From JAIQFL01 sp035501495 (GTDB taxonomy: Bacteria; Acidobacteriota; Terriglobia; Bryobacterales; Bryobacteraceae), in contig DATJWB010000143.1 of assembly GCA_035501495.1 (NCBI GenBank), forward strand, positions 53,705 to 117,704: a stretch of DNA of 64,000 bases, read 5' to 3'. The notes under the pieces are model-generated. The model saw nothing but the letters and a program-made list of their open reading frames with translations. It was not told the DNA's origin and did not search any database. This document shows, piece by piece, positions 1 to 7,863 of the stretch; the first letter of the stretch is position 1; each line of letters opens with the position of its first letter. The translations under genes and the position numbers were made by a program.

Positions 1-2
1 TT

Positions 3-1781
3 CAGGCGCGCTGGCCGGACGGCGCGGTCTGCCGCATGGCGCCGCGTGAGAAACTCTCCGACCGCTGCTGCACCTGTGCGGCAACCGCCATCTGCCGCCA
101 CCTGGTGGGCGCAATTCTCGCCTACCAGACGCAGGCCGCCAGGCCGAAGGATGCTCCGCCTGCCGAGCAGTCCTGGGATCCCGGAGGCATCCCCGACGAA
201 GCGATTACCTCCTTGTGGCCAGCGCGCCAGCTCGCCGCATTGCGGCAGCAGTTCGATGCCGGCATGGTGGTGGAGCTGCATCGTGGCCCGAGGCCCGGAG
301 CCCGCCTGCACAGCCTCGCGCACTGGCTGCGCTTCCTGGTGCCGGGCGACCCGCGTTACACCCGCTGCGACTGCGCCGATCCCGCGCCTTGCAAGCACGT
401 CCCTCTCGCGATTTGGGCCTTTCGCCTGCTGGGCGTGGGCCGCACCTCGGGGCTCGTGTCCACCGAACGCGAGCCGTTGGCTTCTCCCACCCGCCTGCTC
501 GAAGACCTCGATCGCGCACTCGATCAGGTGCTGGACTACGGCCTTGCCGAACTGCCGGAAGCGCAGATCGGGCGCCTCGAGCGTCTGGAGAACGAGTGCC
601 GCCAAAACGACATGGTGTGGTTTGCCGAGATCCTGGTGGAACTGCTCACCGCACGTCGCCAGTACGAGGCCCACGACGCGCGATTCAGCCCTGTGCAGGT
701 GGCGATGCTCGTGGGCGAGTTGTTAATTCGCGCCGACGCGGCCCGCTGTCCGAATCAACCCGTCCCGCCGATGTTCATCCGCGGATCGTCCACGGAGACC
801 GTCTCGCAGATGGGGAACGCCCGCCTGATCGGACTCGGCACTTCGGTGGAACTGCGGCACAACAGCGTGATGGTGGTGCCGTACCTGCAGGACGCGGCGA
901 CCGGCGTGGTGGTCGCGATGCCGCGCGAGTTCGCCAATCCCAAACCCGGAGAGGAGGCTGCGAGCTTCGCGGAATTGGGGCGAAGCTCGGTCTTCAAGAG
1001 CGCGAATTTGGCCGCGGTCGGCAGCGGGCAGATTCTGATTCATGGGGGCAAGCGGTCGCCCAACTGCGAGTTTCTGCCGGGCCGCGCGCGTGCCGCCTTG
1101 AATCCGCAGACCTACCGCTGGGAGCAACTCCGTCCCCCGGTTCTGGCGTCAGGCTTCGCCGATCTGCTCGAGCAGCAGGCGCTCCGTCCGCACCTGTGTC
1201 TGCGACCGCGCCGTCTCACCGAAGACCTGCACGTCTGCGCCATCGCCGCTGTCGAAGATCCGCGCTTCAACGTCTGCGAGCAAACAGTGGAGGCGACCCT
1301 GCGGGATGGCGACGGTCAATCCGCCACGCTTGTCCACCCGTTCCACTCTCGCGGCTGCTCCGGCGCCGAAGCACTGTTGCACGACCTGCAAGCCTCGAAG
1401 ATGCTGTTCGCGGCCGGCAAGGTGCGGCTCGGTCCGGCGGGCCTGGTGCTCTCGCCCACGGGCATCGTATTCGAGCTTGATTGCGAGCGCCGGATGCTCC
1501 AGCCTTGGCTGGACGAGGACGCGACCCTCGCGCCGCAGGTCCCTTCCGGCGTCGCGGCGGGCGCACTGCTCGATCCGCTGCGGCGTTACCTTGCGGAACT
1601 CCTCGATCTGCTCGGAGAATGCGCGCTGGTAGGCCGCGCCCGCGTCCCCGCGCGGCTTTGGAAAGATCTGTGTGAGCAATCGAAGGCCGCCGGCCTTTTG
1701 CAAATCGCCGAGTTAGTCGCGCCGAATTCCGTGCTGACTCTCAGTGCGGTGGTGGTGTTCGGGCTGATGGGCCGGAGCTGA
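3..1781 (+). CDS. SWIM zinc-finger domain protein (5' partial)
   Basis: The reading frame is open to the left edge of the window, so the N-terminus is missing; the ATG at 36 is probably internal. The visible part has about 590 residues. A textbook SWIM signature (C-x-C, five residues, C-x-H) is read as TRCDCADPAPCKH at about 354-395. A second Cys/His cluster at the very start (CCTCAATAICRH) looks like another SWIM finger. SWIM domains bind zinc and usually mediate DNA or protein contacts; many bacterial ones sit beside SNF2-type helicases, but the upstream neighbour is not visible. The remaining 450 residues show no motif I recognise. The gene ends 73 bases before the toxin remnant. SWIM assignment is seen in sequence; the biological role is unknown. 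Confidence 0.7.
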   Translation, partial: QARWPDGAVCRMAPREKLSDRCCTCAATAICRHLVGAILAYQTQAARPKDAPPAEQSWDPGGIPDEAITSLWPARQLAALRQQFDAGMVVELHRGPRPGARLHSLAHWLRFLVPGDPRYTRCDCADPAPCKHVPLAIWAFRLLGVGRTSGLVSTEREPLASPTRLLEDLDRALDQVLDYGLAELPEAQIGRLERLENECRQNDMVWFAEILVELLTARRQYEAHDARFSPVQVAMLVGELLIRADAARCPNQPVPPMFIRGSSTETVSQMGNARLIGLGTSVELRHNSVMVVPYLQDAATGVVVAMPREFANPKPGEEAASFAELGRSSVFKSANLAAVGSGQILIHGGKRSPNCEFLPGRARAALNPQTYRWEQLRPPVLASGFADLLEQQALRPHLCLRPRRLTEDLHVCAIAAVEDPRFNVCEQTVEATLRDGDGQSATLVHPFHSRGCSGAEALLHDLQASKMLFAAGKVRLGPAGLVLSPTGIVFELDCERRMLQPWLDEDATLAPQVPSGVAAGALLDPLRRYLAELLDLLGECALVGRARVPARLWKDLCEQSKAAGLLQIAELVAPNSVLTLSAVVVFGLMGRS

Positions 1782-1853
1782 CACCGACGGTACAATAGGC
1801 CATATGAGCCGTGTCAGCAAACAAGGCCGCCTCACGAGCTGGCCTGAGTCGGA

Positions 1854-2121
1854 ATGAGGTCTCAGGCGACCCCTCGGTCCTGGCGGCTGTTTCGCTGCCT
1901 CCCTCTCGAAGTCCAACGTCTCGCAGTCGAGAACTGTCAGCTCTGGCGAGTCAACCCGAAATCACCCGTCCCTCCGATACCGGCGATTGGAAGGCCGGGC
2001 TGACCTTGTATCGGTGCGGATCGGAGATCACTATCGCGCGGTCGGTGTCGCGGAGTCCGGTGGCGTGGTATGGATCTGGATTGGTTCGCATGCAGAATAC
2101 AGCCAGTTGACTGGCGGCTGA
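1854..2121 (+). pseudogene. HigB/RelE-like toxin, frameshifted
   Basis: Two frames together give a typical RelE/HigB-superfamily toxin of about 89 residues. Frame one, from the ATG at 1854, reads LPLEVQRLAVENCQLWRVNP. The next frame reads NHPSLRYRRLEG and then VRIGDHYRAVGVAES...VVWIWIGSHAEY, which is the strongly conserved C-terminal half of these mRNA-interferase-like toxins. The frame changes at an AAA run near 1959-1961; removing one A restores the usual NPNHPS junction, so a single-base insertion or a sequencing error is the simplest explanation. A 17-codon ORF (1804-1857) overlaps the start by ATGA, but I see no recognisable antitoxin. The stretch is otherwise too short and broken to be called by ORF length. 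Confidence 0.6.
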
Positions 2122-2154
2122 TTACCTGATGGGAGAACCATCTGGCACGTTCCG

Positions 2155-4734
2155 TTACTTCGCGTCTCTCCAGTTCGCCCCTACTCCCACATCCACCAAC
2201 AGCGGCACCTTCAGTTCGTACGTCCCTTCCATTTCGCGCTTCACCAGGCGCGAGACGTCCTCGATCTCCTCGGGCGGGCATTCGAACACCAGCTCGTCGT
2301 GTACCTGGAGCAGCATAGCGCTGCGGAATCGGCCGCCGGCGAGCGCGCCATCGATGCGCACCATCGCCAGCTTGATCAGGTCCGCAGCGGTACCTTGGAG
2401 CGGCGAATTCACGGCGGTACGCTCGGCGAATCCGCGCGCGTTGACGTTGCGGCTGTTGATGTCGGGGATGGGGCGCTCGCGTCCGAACAGCGTGCGCGTC
2501 ACACCGCTTTTGCGCACCGCCGCAATCGTCTCATCCAGCCAGCGGCGCACTCCCACGTAGCGCTCGAAGTAGTTCTTGATGTACTTCTCCGCCTCCGACC
2601 GCGCGATGCCCAACTGCTGCGCCAGGCCGAAGCCGCTGATGCCGTAAACGATGCCGAAGTTCACCGCCTTGGCGTTGCGGCGCTCTTCGGGCGTGATCAT
2701 CAGCGGCGGCACCCCCAGCACCTCGGAAGCCGTCTTGGTGTGGATGTCTTCTCCCGCGCGGAAAGCCTCCAGCAGAAGCGCGTCCTCGGACATGTGGGCC
2801 AGCAGCCGCAACTCGATCTGCGAGTAGTCGGACACCAGCAGCTTCCAGCCCTCGCGCGGCACGAAGGCGGCGCGGATCTCGCGGCCCAATGCCGTGCGAA
2901 TCGGGATGTTCTGCAGGTTCGGGTTCGACGACGAGATCCGCCCGGTGGCGGCACCCGCCGCGTTGAAGCTGGTGTGCAGCCGGCCGCTCGCCGGATCGAT
3001 CAGGGCCGGCAGGGCGTCCACGTAGGTGCCCTTGAGCTTGGTGAGCTGCCGGTATTCCAGCACCTTGCGCACGATCTCGTGATCCGCCGCCAGATCGTCG
3101 AGCACGTCCGCCGCGGTGGAGATCACCTTGCCCTTGCCGTACTTCACCGGCGCGGGAAGCTTCAGGTCCTCGAACAGGACGCGCCCCAACTGCTGCGGCG
3201 AGCTGATGTTGAACGGCCTTCCGGCGAGTAAGTGAATCTCGTCGGTGAGGCGCGCGATCTCCGCTTCCATGATGCCGGAGAGCCGTTTCAGCTCCACGGG
3301 GTCGATGCGGATGCCGGTCCGCTCCATCCGCGCCAGCACGCGCGTCAGCGGCAATTCGATAGTGTCGTACAGCGTCCGGAAGCCGCGCGAGCCGATCGCG
3401 GGCGCCAGTTGCTTCCAGATCTCCAGCGTGATATCGGCATGCTGCTCGGGCGAAGGCCCCAGCTTCAGATCGAGCCGCCGGCTCGCCTGCTCCTCGAGCG
3501 CGCAGCCCGACGGGTCGGCATCCAACAGGAAGGCGTAAAGCATCACGTCGTGATCGAAGCCGCCGGCTTCCACACCCATGCGGTCGAGGGTCAGGGTCGC
3601 CGATTTCACATCGCAGGCGATCTTGGGGATGCCGGCGTTTTCGAGCCAGGGTTTGAGGCAGGCCAAGTGCTCGGACGTCACGGCGCGGGCCTCGCCTTCT
3701 TGCCAGGCCAGCCCCACGGTATCGAGCGCGAATTCGCCATCCGCCGACTTGGAGATCGCAACCGCGACGGGCGCGCCCGCAGGCACCGACGCCAGCCACG
3801 CGCTCAACTCGCCGGGATCCTGGATCGCCCGGTACTCGCGCACGCGCGCATCCTCGGAAGGCCCCAGCTCTTTCAGAAGGCTGAAGAACTCCAACTCGCG
3901 GTAGACCGACTTGAGCTGCAGCACATCGGCTGTCTGGGCCTTCACCGCCTCGAACGAGAATTCGACCGGCACCTCCGCGATGGTCGCCAGACGCTTGCTC
4001 ATGCGGATTCGCTCGGCGTGATTCTGCAGGCTCTCGCGGTAGGTCTTGCGCTCGACCTCTGCGGCGCGCTCCATGGCAGCCTCCACCGAACCGAAGCGCG
4101 TGATCAGATCCTTCGCGCCCTTTTCCCCGATCCCCGGCGCGCCCGGAATGTTGTCGACCGTGTCGCCCATCAGCGCCAGCAGGTCGGCCACCTGGTCCGG
4201 TCGAACGCCCATGAAGGTCTTGACTTTTTCCGGGTCGTACCATTCGTCGTCCTTGGCGGGGTTCAGCATGGAGATGCGGTCCGTCACGAGCTGCAACATG
4301 TCCTTGTCGCTCGAGACGATCACCACTTCGTAGCCGGCCTTTTCGCCCAGACGCGCCAGCGTACCGATCACGTCGTCGGCTTCGAAGCCGCGATATTCCA
4401 GGATGGGGATGCGCATCGCGTCCAGCACGCGGCGGACGTAGGGGATCTGGTCGAGCAGATCGGGCGGAGTTTCCGACCGGTTGGCCTTGTATTCGGCAAA
4501 CTCCTGGACGCGGTGTGTGGGTGCGCCGCTCTCGAAGACCGCCGCAATGTAGGAAGGGTCGTACTGCTTGAAGAGCTTCCGCAGCATGTTGTTGAAGATG
4601 TAGACCGCTTCGGTGGAGATCCCGGTGCTGGTCCGCATCGGCGGCGCGCCGCTGCGGGCGCGCGCGTGGTAGGCGCGGAAGATAAATCCGAAGGAATCGA
4701 TCAGGAAAAATCGCTGGTGAGGCACTCGGCTCAA
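2155..4734 (-). CDS. polA: DNA polymerase I
   Basis: Repair and Okazaki-fragment polymerase of normal length (859 aa). Residues 1-290 are the 5'-3' flap exonuclease domain, with FLIDSFGFIFRAYHA, GFEADDVIGTLA, SSDKDML and GDTVDNIPGAPGIGEKG. Residues 490-859 are the family A polymerase domain: motif A SDYSQIELR (about 633), motif B RRNAKAVNFGIVYG (about 685) and motif C QVHDELVFE (about 811). The middle 3'-5' exonuclease-like domain (about 310-490) lacks the catalytic acidic residues: the position of the FDTET motif reads VAVAISKSAD and the LKYD-like motif reads VKSAT. It is therefore probably not proofreading. The longest frame begins with TTG at 4734; a GTG at 4725 gives an N-terminus closer to homologues. 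No strong Shine-Dalgarno decides between them. Confidence 0.96.
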   Translation of the reverse strand: MSRVPHQRFFLIDSFGFIFRAYHARARSGAPPMRTSTGISTEAVYIFNNMLRKLFKQYDPSYIAAVFESGAPTHRVQEFAEYKANRSETPPDLLDQIPYVRRVLDAMRIPILEYRGFEADDVIGTLARLGEKAGYEVVIVSSDKDMLQLVTDRISMLNPAKDDEWYDPEKVKTFMGVRPDQVADLLALMGDTVDNIPGAPGIGEKGAKDLITRFGSVEAAMERAAEVERKTYRESLQNHAERIRMSKRLATIAEVPVEFSFEAVKAQTADVLQLKSVYRELEFFSLLKELGPSEDARVREYRAIQDPGELSAWLASVPAGAPVAVAISKSADGEFALDTVGLAWQEGEARAVTSEHLACLKPWLENAGIPKIACDVKSATLTLDRMGVEAGGFDHDVMLYAFLLDADPSGCALEEQASRRLDLKLGPSPEQHADITLEIWKQLAPAIGSRGFRTLYDTIELPLTRVLARMERTGIRIDPVELKRLSGIMEAEIARLTDEIHLLAGRPFNISSPQQLGRVLFEDLKLPAPVKYGKGKVISTAADVLDDLAADHEIVRKVLEYRQLTKLKGTYVDALPALIDPASGRLHTSFNAAGAATGRISSSNPNLQNIPIRTALGREIRAAFVPREGWKLLVSDYSQIELRLLAHMSEDALLLEAFRAGEDIHTKTASEVLGVPPLMITPEERRNAKAVNFGIVYGISGFGLAQQLGIARSEAEKYIKNYFERYVGVRRWLDETIAAVRKSGVTRTLFGRERPIPDINSRNVNARGFAERTAVNSPLQGTAADLIKLAMVRIDGALAGGRFRSAMLLQVHDELVFECPPEEIEDVSRLVKREMEGTYELKVPLLVDVGVGANWRDAK

Positions 4735-4779
4735 TCATACTACCAGTGCGCGCGCCGGGGCATTTCGGCCACACATGGG

Positions 4780-4815
4780 TCTGAAAAGTGTTGCTGTTTA
4801 GCCACACTTTTCAGA
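4780..4815. repeat. Perfect 12-bp inverted repeat between polA and the lpxC operon
   Basis: TCTGAAAAGTGT at 4780-4791 and ACACTTTTCAGA at 4804-4815 are exact reverse complements around a 12-base spacer. The element lies in the divergent intergenic region, 46 bases upstream of polA. It could be an operator, a long hairpin in a leader RNA, or the trace of a small inserted element. The sequence does not decide between these. Confidence 0.5.
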
Positions 4816-4840
4816 ATATAAGTCAATGAAAATACATGGC

Positions 4841-4869
4841 TTGTAATTTTGGCTCGAAGTTGCTTTAAT
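4841..4869 (+). promoter_or_regulatory. Candidate sigma-70 promoter for the coiled-coil-lpxC operon
   Basis: TTGTAA at 4841-4846 and TTTAAT at 4864-4869 are separated by exactly 17 bases and lie 30 bases before the ATG at 4900. Each hexamer matches the sigma-70 consensus at four or more positions. This is pattern matching only. Confidence 0.4.
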
Positions 4870-4899
4870 GGAAGGCGAGATCCCCCGAGGTTTGCCCTG

Positions 4900-5157
4900 A
4901 TGACACCGGACGAGCGATTTGAGCGCATCGAGGAGTTGATCCAGACAATATTGGAAGCCGACGTCCGGAATCGGGCGGCGCTCCAAATAGTACTGGAGTC
5001 TCAAGTGCGAACCCAGGAGTCGTTGCGCGTCTTGAACGAGCCGGTCAGTCGATCCGCGGACGCCGCCGATGCCCGCCTGAGGCGCATCGAGGAAAACCTG
5101 GACGCGCTCATTCGCGCCATTACCTCCGAGCATACTAATGGAAAAGGTAATCGCTGA
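4900..5157 (+). CDS. Small coiled-coil protein, hypothetical
   Basis: An 85-residue acidic protein I do not recognise. The ATG at 4900 is preferred over the ATG at 4849 because a purine-rich CCGAGG lies just upstream and a promoter-like pair sits before it. The product is almost wholly helical with heptad-like spacing (ERIEELIQTILEADVRNRA and later RLRRIEENLDALIRAI), suggesting a short coiled coil. Its stop codon overlaps the lpxC start (TGATG at 5155-5159), so the two are likely translationally coupled. No transmembrane segment or signal peptide is seen. A role in regulating or scaffolding lipid A synthesis is conceivable from context alone and is not supported by any motif. Confidence 0.6.
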   Translation: MTPDERFERIEELIQTILEADVRNRAALQIVLESQVRTQESLRVLNEPVSRSADAADARLRRIEENLDALIRAITSEHTNGKGNR

Positions 5158-6062
5158 TGTGGGAGCATTCCGACGTGCGATTTGAGACCACGTTACAGCG
5201 TCCCGTGGAGGTTGCGGGGGTCGGGCTTCACAGCGGAGTTCCGGTCAAGATTCGAATTCTTCCCGCACCGGTGTCTACCGGTCTGGTATTTGTCCGGACG
5301 GACCTCGACAATTTCGAGATTCCCGCAAGTTGGCGGCACGTCGCTCGCGTCAGCTACGCCACCAGCCTCATGCACCAGGGCGTGCTGATCTCCACCACCG
5401 AGCACCTGCTCAGTGTCTTCTACTCGATGGGAATCGACAATGCCTACATCGAAATCGACAACCTCGAGGTTCCCATCCTGGATGGCAGCGGTCTGCCGTT
5501 TGTGCGGCTCATTGAAGCAGCGGGAATCCGCCAATCGCGCCGGAAGCGCCGTTACCTGCACATACGGCGGCCCATTTCAGTCGAAGACAAGGGAAAGCGC
5601 ATCAGCATCCTCCCCGGGGAGACGTTTCGACTGACTTGCGATACCGACTATCCCGCGCCGGTGGGCCGACAGTCTCTGGAACTGGAAGTCACTCCGGAAA
5701 ACTACGCCAGCCAGATCGCGTTTGCGCGCACGTTCGGCTGGGAGGCGGATCTCGGCCAGATGCGCAACATGGGTCTCATCCGCGGCGCATCGCTCGACAA
5801 CGCCGTCTGTTTCACGCGCGATGGAGTAATGAACCCGGGGGGACTCCGGGCTCCAGATGAGTGCTGCCGGCACAAGGCGCTCGACCTGATCGGGGACCTG
5901 GCGCTGCTCGGCCGGCCGCTGCTCGGTCATGTGATCGCCGAACGGGCCGGTCATGCGATGCACGCCGCGCTGGTGGCGCGAATCATGTCGGACCCCTCGC
6001 TGTATGAGATCGTTACCATCGATCAACTGGCTTCGCGAGTGACTGCCGCGCTGGTGGTGTGA
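5157..6062 (+). CDS. lpxC: UDP-3-O-acyl-N-acetylglucosamine deacetylase
   Basis: Zinc-dependent enzyme of the committed step of lipid A synthesis: it removes acetate from UDP-3-O-acyl-GlcNAc in the cytosol. At 301 aa it has the usual length. The N-terminal signature GVGLHSGVPV and TGLVFVRTDL match LpxC. The zinc ligands are visible: His in STTEHLLS (about residue 81), and His and Asp in CRHKALDLIGDL (about 238-242). The catalytic His is in RAGHAMH (about 264). The ATG overlaps the preceding small gene, which explains the lack of its own clear ribosome-binding site. lpxA is found separately at the right end of the window, so the raetz-pathway genes are not clustered here. Confidence 0.95.
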   Translation: MWEHSDVRFETTLQRPVEVAGVGLHSGVPVKIRILPAPVSTGLVFVRTDLDNFEIPASWRHVARVSYATSLMHQGVLISTTEHLLSVFYSMGIDNAYIEIDNLEVPILDGSGLPFVRLIEAAGIRQSRRKRRYLHIRRPISVEDKGKRISILPGETFRLTCDTDYPAPVGRQSLELEVTPENYASQIAFARTFGWEADLGQMRNMGLIRGASLDNAVCFTRDGVMNPGGLRAPDECCRHKALDLIGDLALLGRPLLGHVIAERAGHAMHAALVARIMSDPSLYEIVTIDQLASRVTAALVV

Positions 6063-6126
6063 CTCCGGATTCCAGGTAAAAAGATCGCCGGACTCAAGCA
6101 TTTCTGGTATGCTGTTCGCTGCGGGG

Positions 6127-6684
6127 ATGGAGGGCACAGGCGACATCACTCAGGCTCTGCGGAGCTGGGACTGCAACCGGGATGCCGTGCTGCAGCAGCT
6201 CATGCCGGCCGTGTACGCGGAGCTTCACAAGATGGCGGCGGGCCTCATGCGGAAGGAGCGGCCCGGCAATACGCTTCAGCCGACGGTCCTGATAAACGAG
6301 GTGTACCTGCGGCTGGTACGCCAGGACATCGCGAGCTGGCAGGACCGTGCGCATTTCTTCGGAATCGCCGCGCGCCTGATGCGACAGATCCTGGTGGATC
6401 ACGCGCGGCAGCGATGCGCCGGTAAGCGGGGCGGCTCGGAGCGTCCCGTCATCGACGGCGAGATTCCGGTCGGTCCCGGCGATCTCGAAGCGCTCCTCGA
6501 TCTGGACGCCGCGCTCGAGCGGATGCGCGAGTGGGACGAACGCAAGGTCCGGGCTCTCGAACTCCACTATTTCGGCGGAATGACGGTTGAGGAGATATCC
6601 GGCGCGCTGGATCTGACTCTGCCCACCGTGCGCCGCGACCTGCTCCTCGGGCGCGCCTGGCTCCGGGACCACTTCGCCCACTGA
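6127..6684 (+). CDS. ECF-type RNA polymerase sigma factor
   Basis: A 185-residue extracytoplasmic-function sigma factor of the family that abounds in Acidobacteriota and Planctomycetes (TIGR02999-like). Region 2 includes ELHKMAAGLMRKERPGNTLQ and the signature LQPTVLINEVYLRL, followed by WQDRAHFFGIAARLMRQIL. Region 4 is a helix-turn-helix with YFGGMTVEEISGALDLTLPTVRRD. I use the internal ATG at 6127 because homologues start close to region 2; an ATG at 6109 is possible. No anti-sigma factor gene follows: the next gene is convergent. Such sigma factors are often partnered with Ser/Thr kinases of the type at 56.6 kb, but that link here is only inference. Confidence 0.9.
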   Translation: MEGTGDITQALRSWDCNRDAVLQQLMPAVYAELHKMAAGLMRKERPGNTLQPTVLINEVYLRLVRQDIASWQDRAHFFGIAARLMRQILVDHARQRCAGKRGGSERPVIDGEIPVGPGDLEALLDLDAALERMREWDERKVRALELHYFGGMTVEEISGALDLTLPTVRRDLLLGRAWLRDHFAH

Positions 6685-6795
6685 GATGTGCGGATGGCGG
6701 GGCGGTGGCTGCCGGCACGCGGCAGCGCCTCGAAAGCCCATTCGCCGCTACTGGCACTGTGGACACTCGACAAGCGTCCCCATGAGTGGGACGCG

Positions 6796-6813
6796 GCAGG
6801 CAGGAGTGCCTGC
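6796..6813. repeat. Short hairpin between convergent genes
   Basis: GCAGGCA at 6796-6802 and TGCCTGC at 6807-6813 form a perfect 7-bp stem with a GGAG loop, between the convergent sigma-factor and DUF362 genes. There is no T run, so it is not a clear intrinsic terminator. It could be a REP-like dispersed element. Nothing else is evident in 6685-6825. Confidence 0.35.
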
Positions 6814-6825
6814 GCCACGTCGCGT

Positions 6826-7851
6826 TCAGCCGGTCTTCAGCGGGCCCATCCACTGCAGTTGTTGCTGGACTTGGGAGTGCAGCTTGTAGGGCCTGCGGAC
6901 CGCGTCCAGCGTGGCGTTGCCGCGCAGGCCGATCTGCGAGAGGTCGTAGCAGCCGAGGCCGGCCTCGGCGCAGTAATTCAGATAGCCGACCCACTGGGGG
7001 TTGATGCCCATGGCTTCGACGCCTACGCGATCGGCGGCGATGAAGTCGGTGGAGGCGATGGCGATCCTGTGATCCACCGGAGTGCCGTTCACAGGACCAT
7101 CGTTTTCCATGCCTTCGAACCCATCGATGACTGCCACGCCCCAGTTGGGTGACAGGGCCTTGGCGGTGAGCAGCAGGTTGAGGTGCATCTGCCGGTATCC
7201 GGCGTGGTACTTCGGTTTGTCGTGCCACGCCGCGGCGTCCTTCTTCGAACTGTGGAGCGGAGCCCCCATGCAGATGTTCTTCACCGAGAGGGTGGCCACG
7301 ACGTAATTGTGGGCCTTCGGCATGGCGGCTGCGATGACGAAGGCATCGGGGTCGAAGAGGCGTGCCGCGAGCCGTACCGGTGTGAAGTGGAGGTTGGCGT
7401 CCACGATCTGGAGGGGACGGATCCGGGCCTCTTCGTTGAGGTCCACCAGATCGACCATCTGCGAGCGGAACTCGGCGGGCAGGCGGTCGAAATGGAATGT
7501 CTCGAAGCCTTGCATGGTGTTCTCACGCGAAGCTTCGGCGATCATCACAGGCCCTTTGAACCGGGGAGCGAGGTACTCGAGGATGCCGCGGATGGCGTCG
7601 GCATGGGTGGCGGCAAGCTGCCGCTGGGCGGATACGAAGTTCGGCTTGATGAGGACGTACCGTTTGCGCTTGAGCCGCGGGCGAACCTGGGGGTCGATGG
7701 CTTCCAGCGCGGCGGTGATGTTCTTGCGGCGATCCGGGCCCTGGGTCAGCGCGACGACGCAGCGTGGCGGCGTTTCCGAGGCCTTTGCCGGCAGGGAGGC
7801 CATGGCGGCGAGAGTCAACATCTCGCGGCGTGAAAGAACGAGGTTCGACAT
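6826..7851 (-). CDS. DUF362 domain protein with Tat-like signal
   Basis: A 341-residue protein of the DUF362 family. The N-terminus MSNLVLSRREMLTLAAMASL resembles a twin-arginine signal (SRREM plus a hydrophobic stretch), so it is probably exported. Family features seen include KRYVLIKPNFVSA near residue 65, AMPKAHNYVVATLSVKNICMG in the middle and IAIASTDFIAADRVG near the end. DUF362 proteins often carry iron-sulfur clusters, but no CxxCxxC ferredoxin motif is present. The start has a good Shine-Dalgarno (GGAGAG). It lies 12 bases downstream of the DUF5107-TPR gene and is probably cotranscribed with it. The biochemical function is unknown. Confidence 0.8.
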   Translation of the reverse strand: MSNLVLSRREMLTLAAMASLPAKASETPPRCVVALTQGPDRRKNITAALEAIDPQVRPRLKRKRYVLIKPNFVSAQRQLAATHADAIRGILEYLAPRFKGPVMIAEASRENTMQGFETFHFDRLPAEFRSQMVDLVDLNEEARIRPLQIVDANLHFTPVRLAARLFDPDAFVIAAAMPKAHNYVVATLSVKNICMGAPLHSSKKDAAAWHDKPKYHAGYRQMHLNLLLTAKALSPNWGVAVIDGFEGMENDGPVNGTPVDHRIAIASTDFIAADRVGVEAMGINPQWVGYLNYCAEAGLGCYDLSQIGLRGNATLDAVRRPYKLHSQVQQQLQWMGPLKTG

Positions 7852-7863
7852 CGGTTCTCTCCT

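Noticed and set aside
3232..4821. Long plus-strand frame opposite polA
   Set aside because: It is the complement of a clearly conserved polymerase gene in GC-rich DNA and has no family motif.
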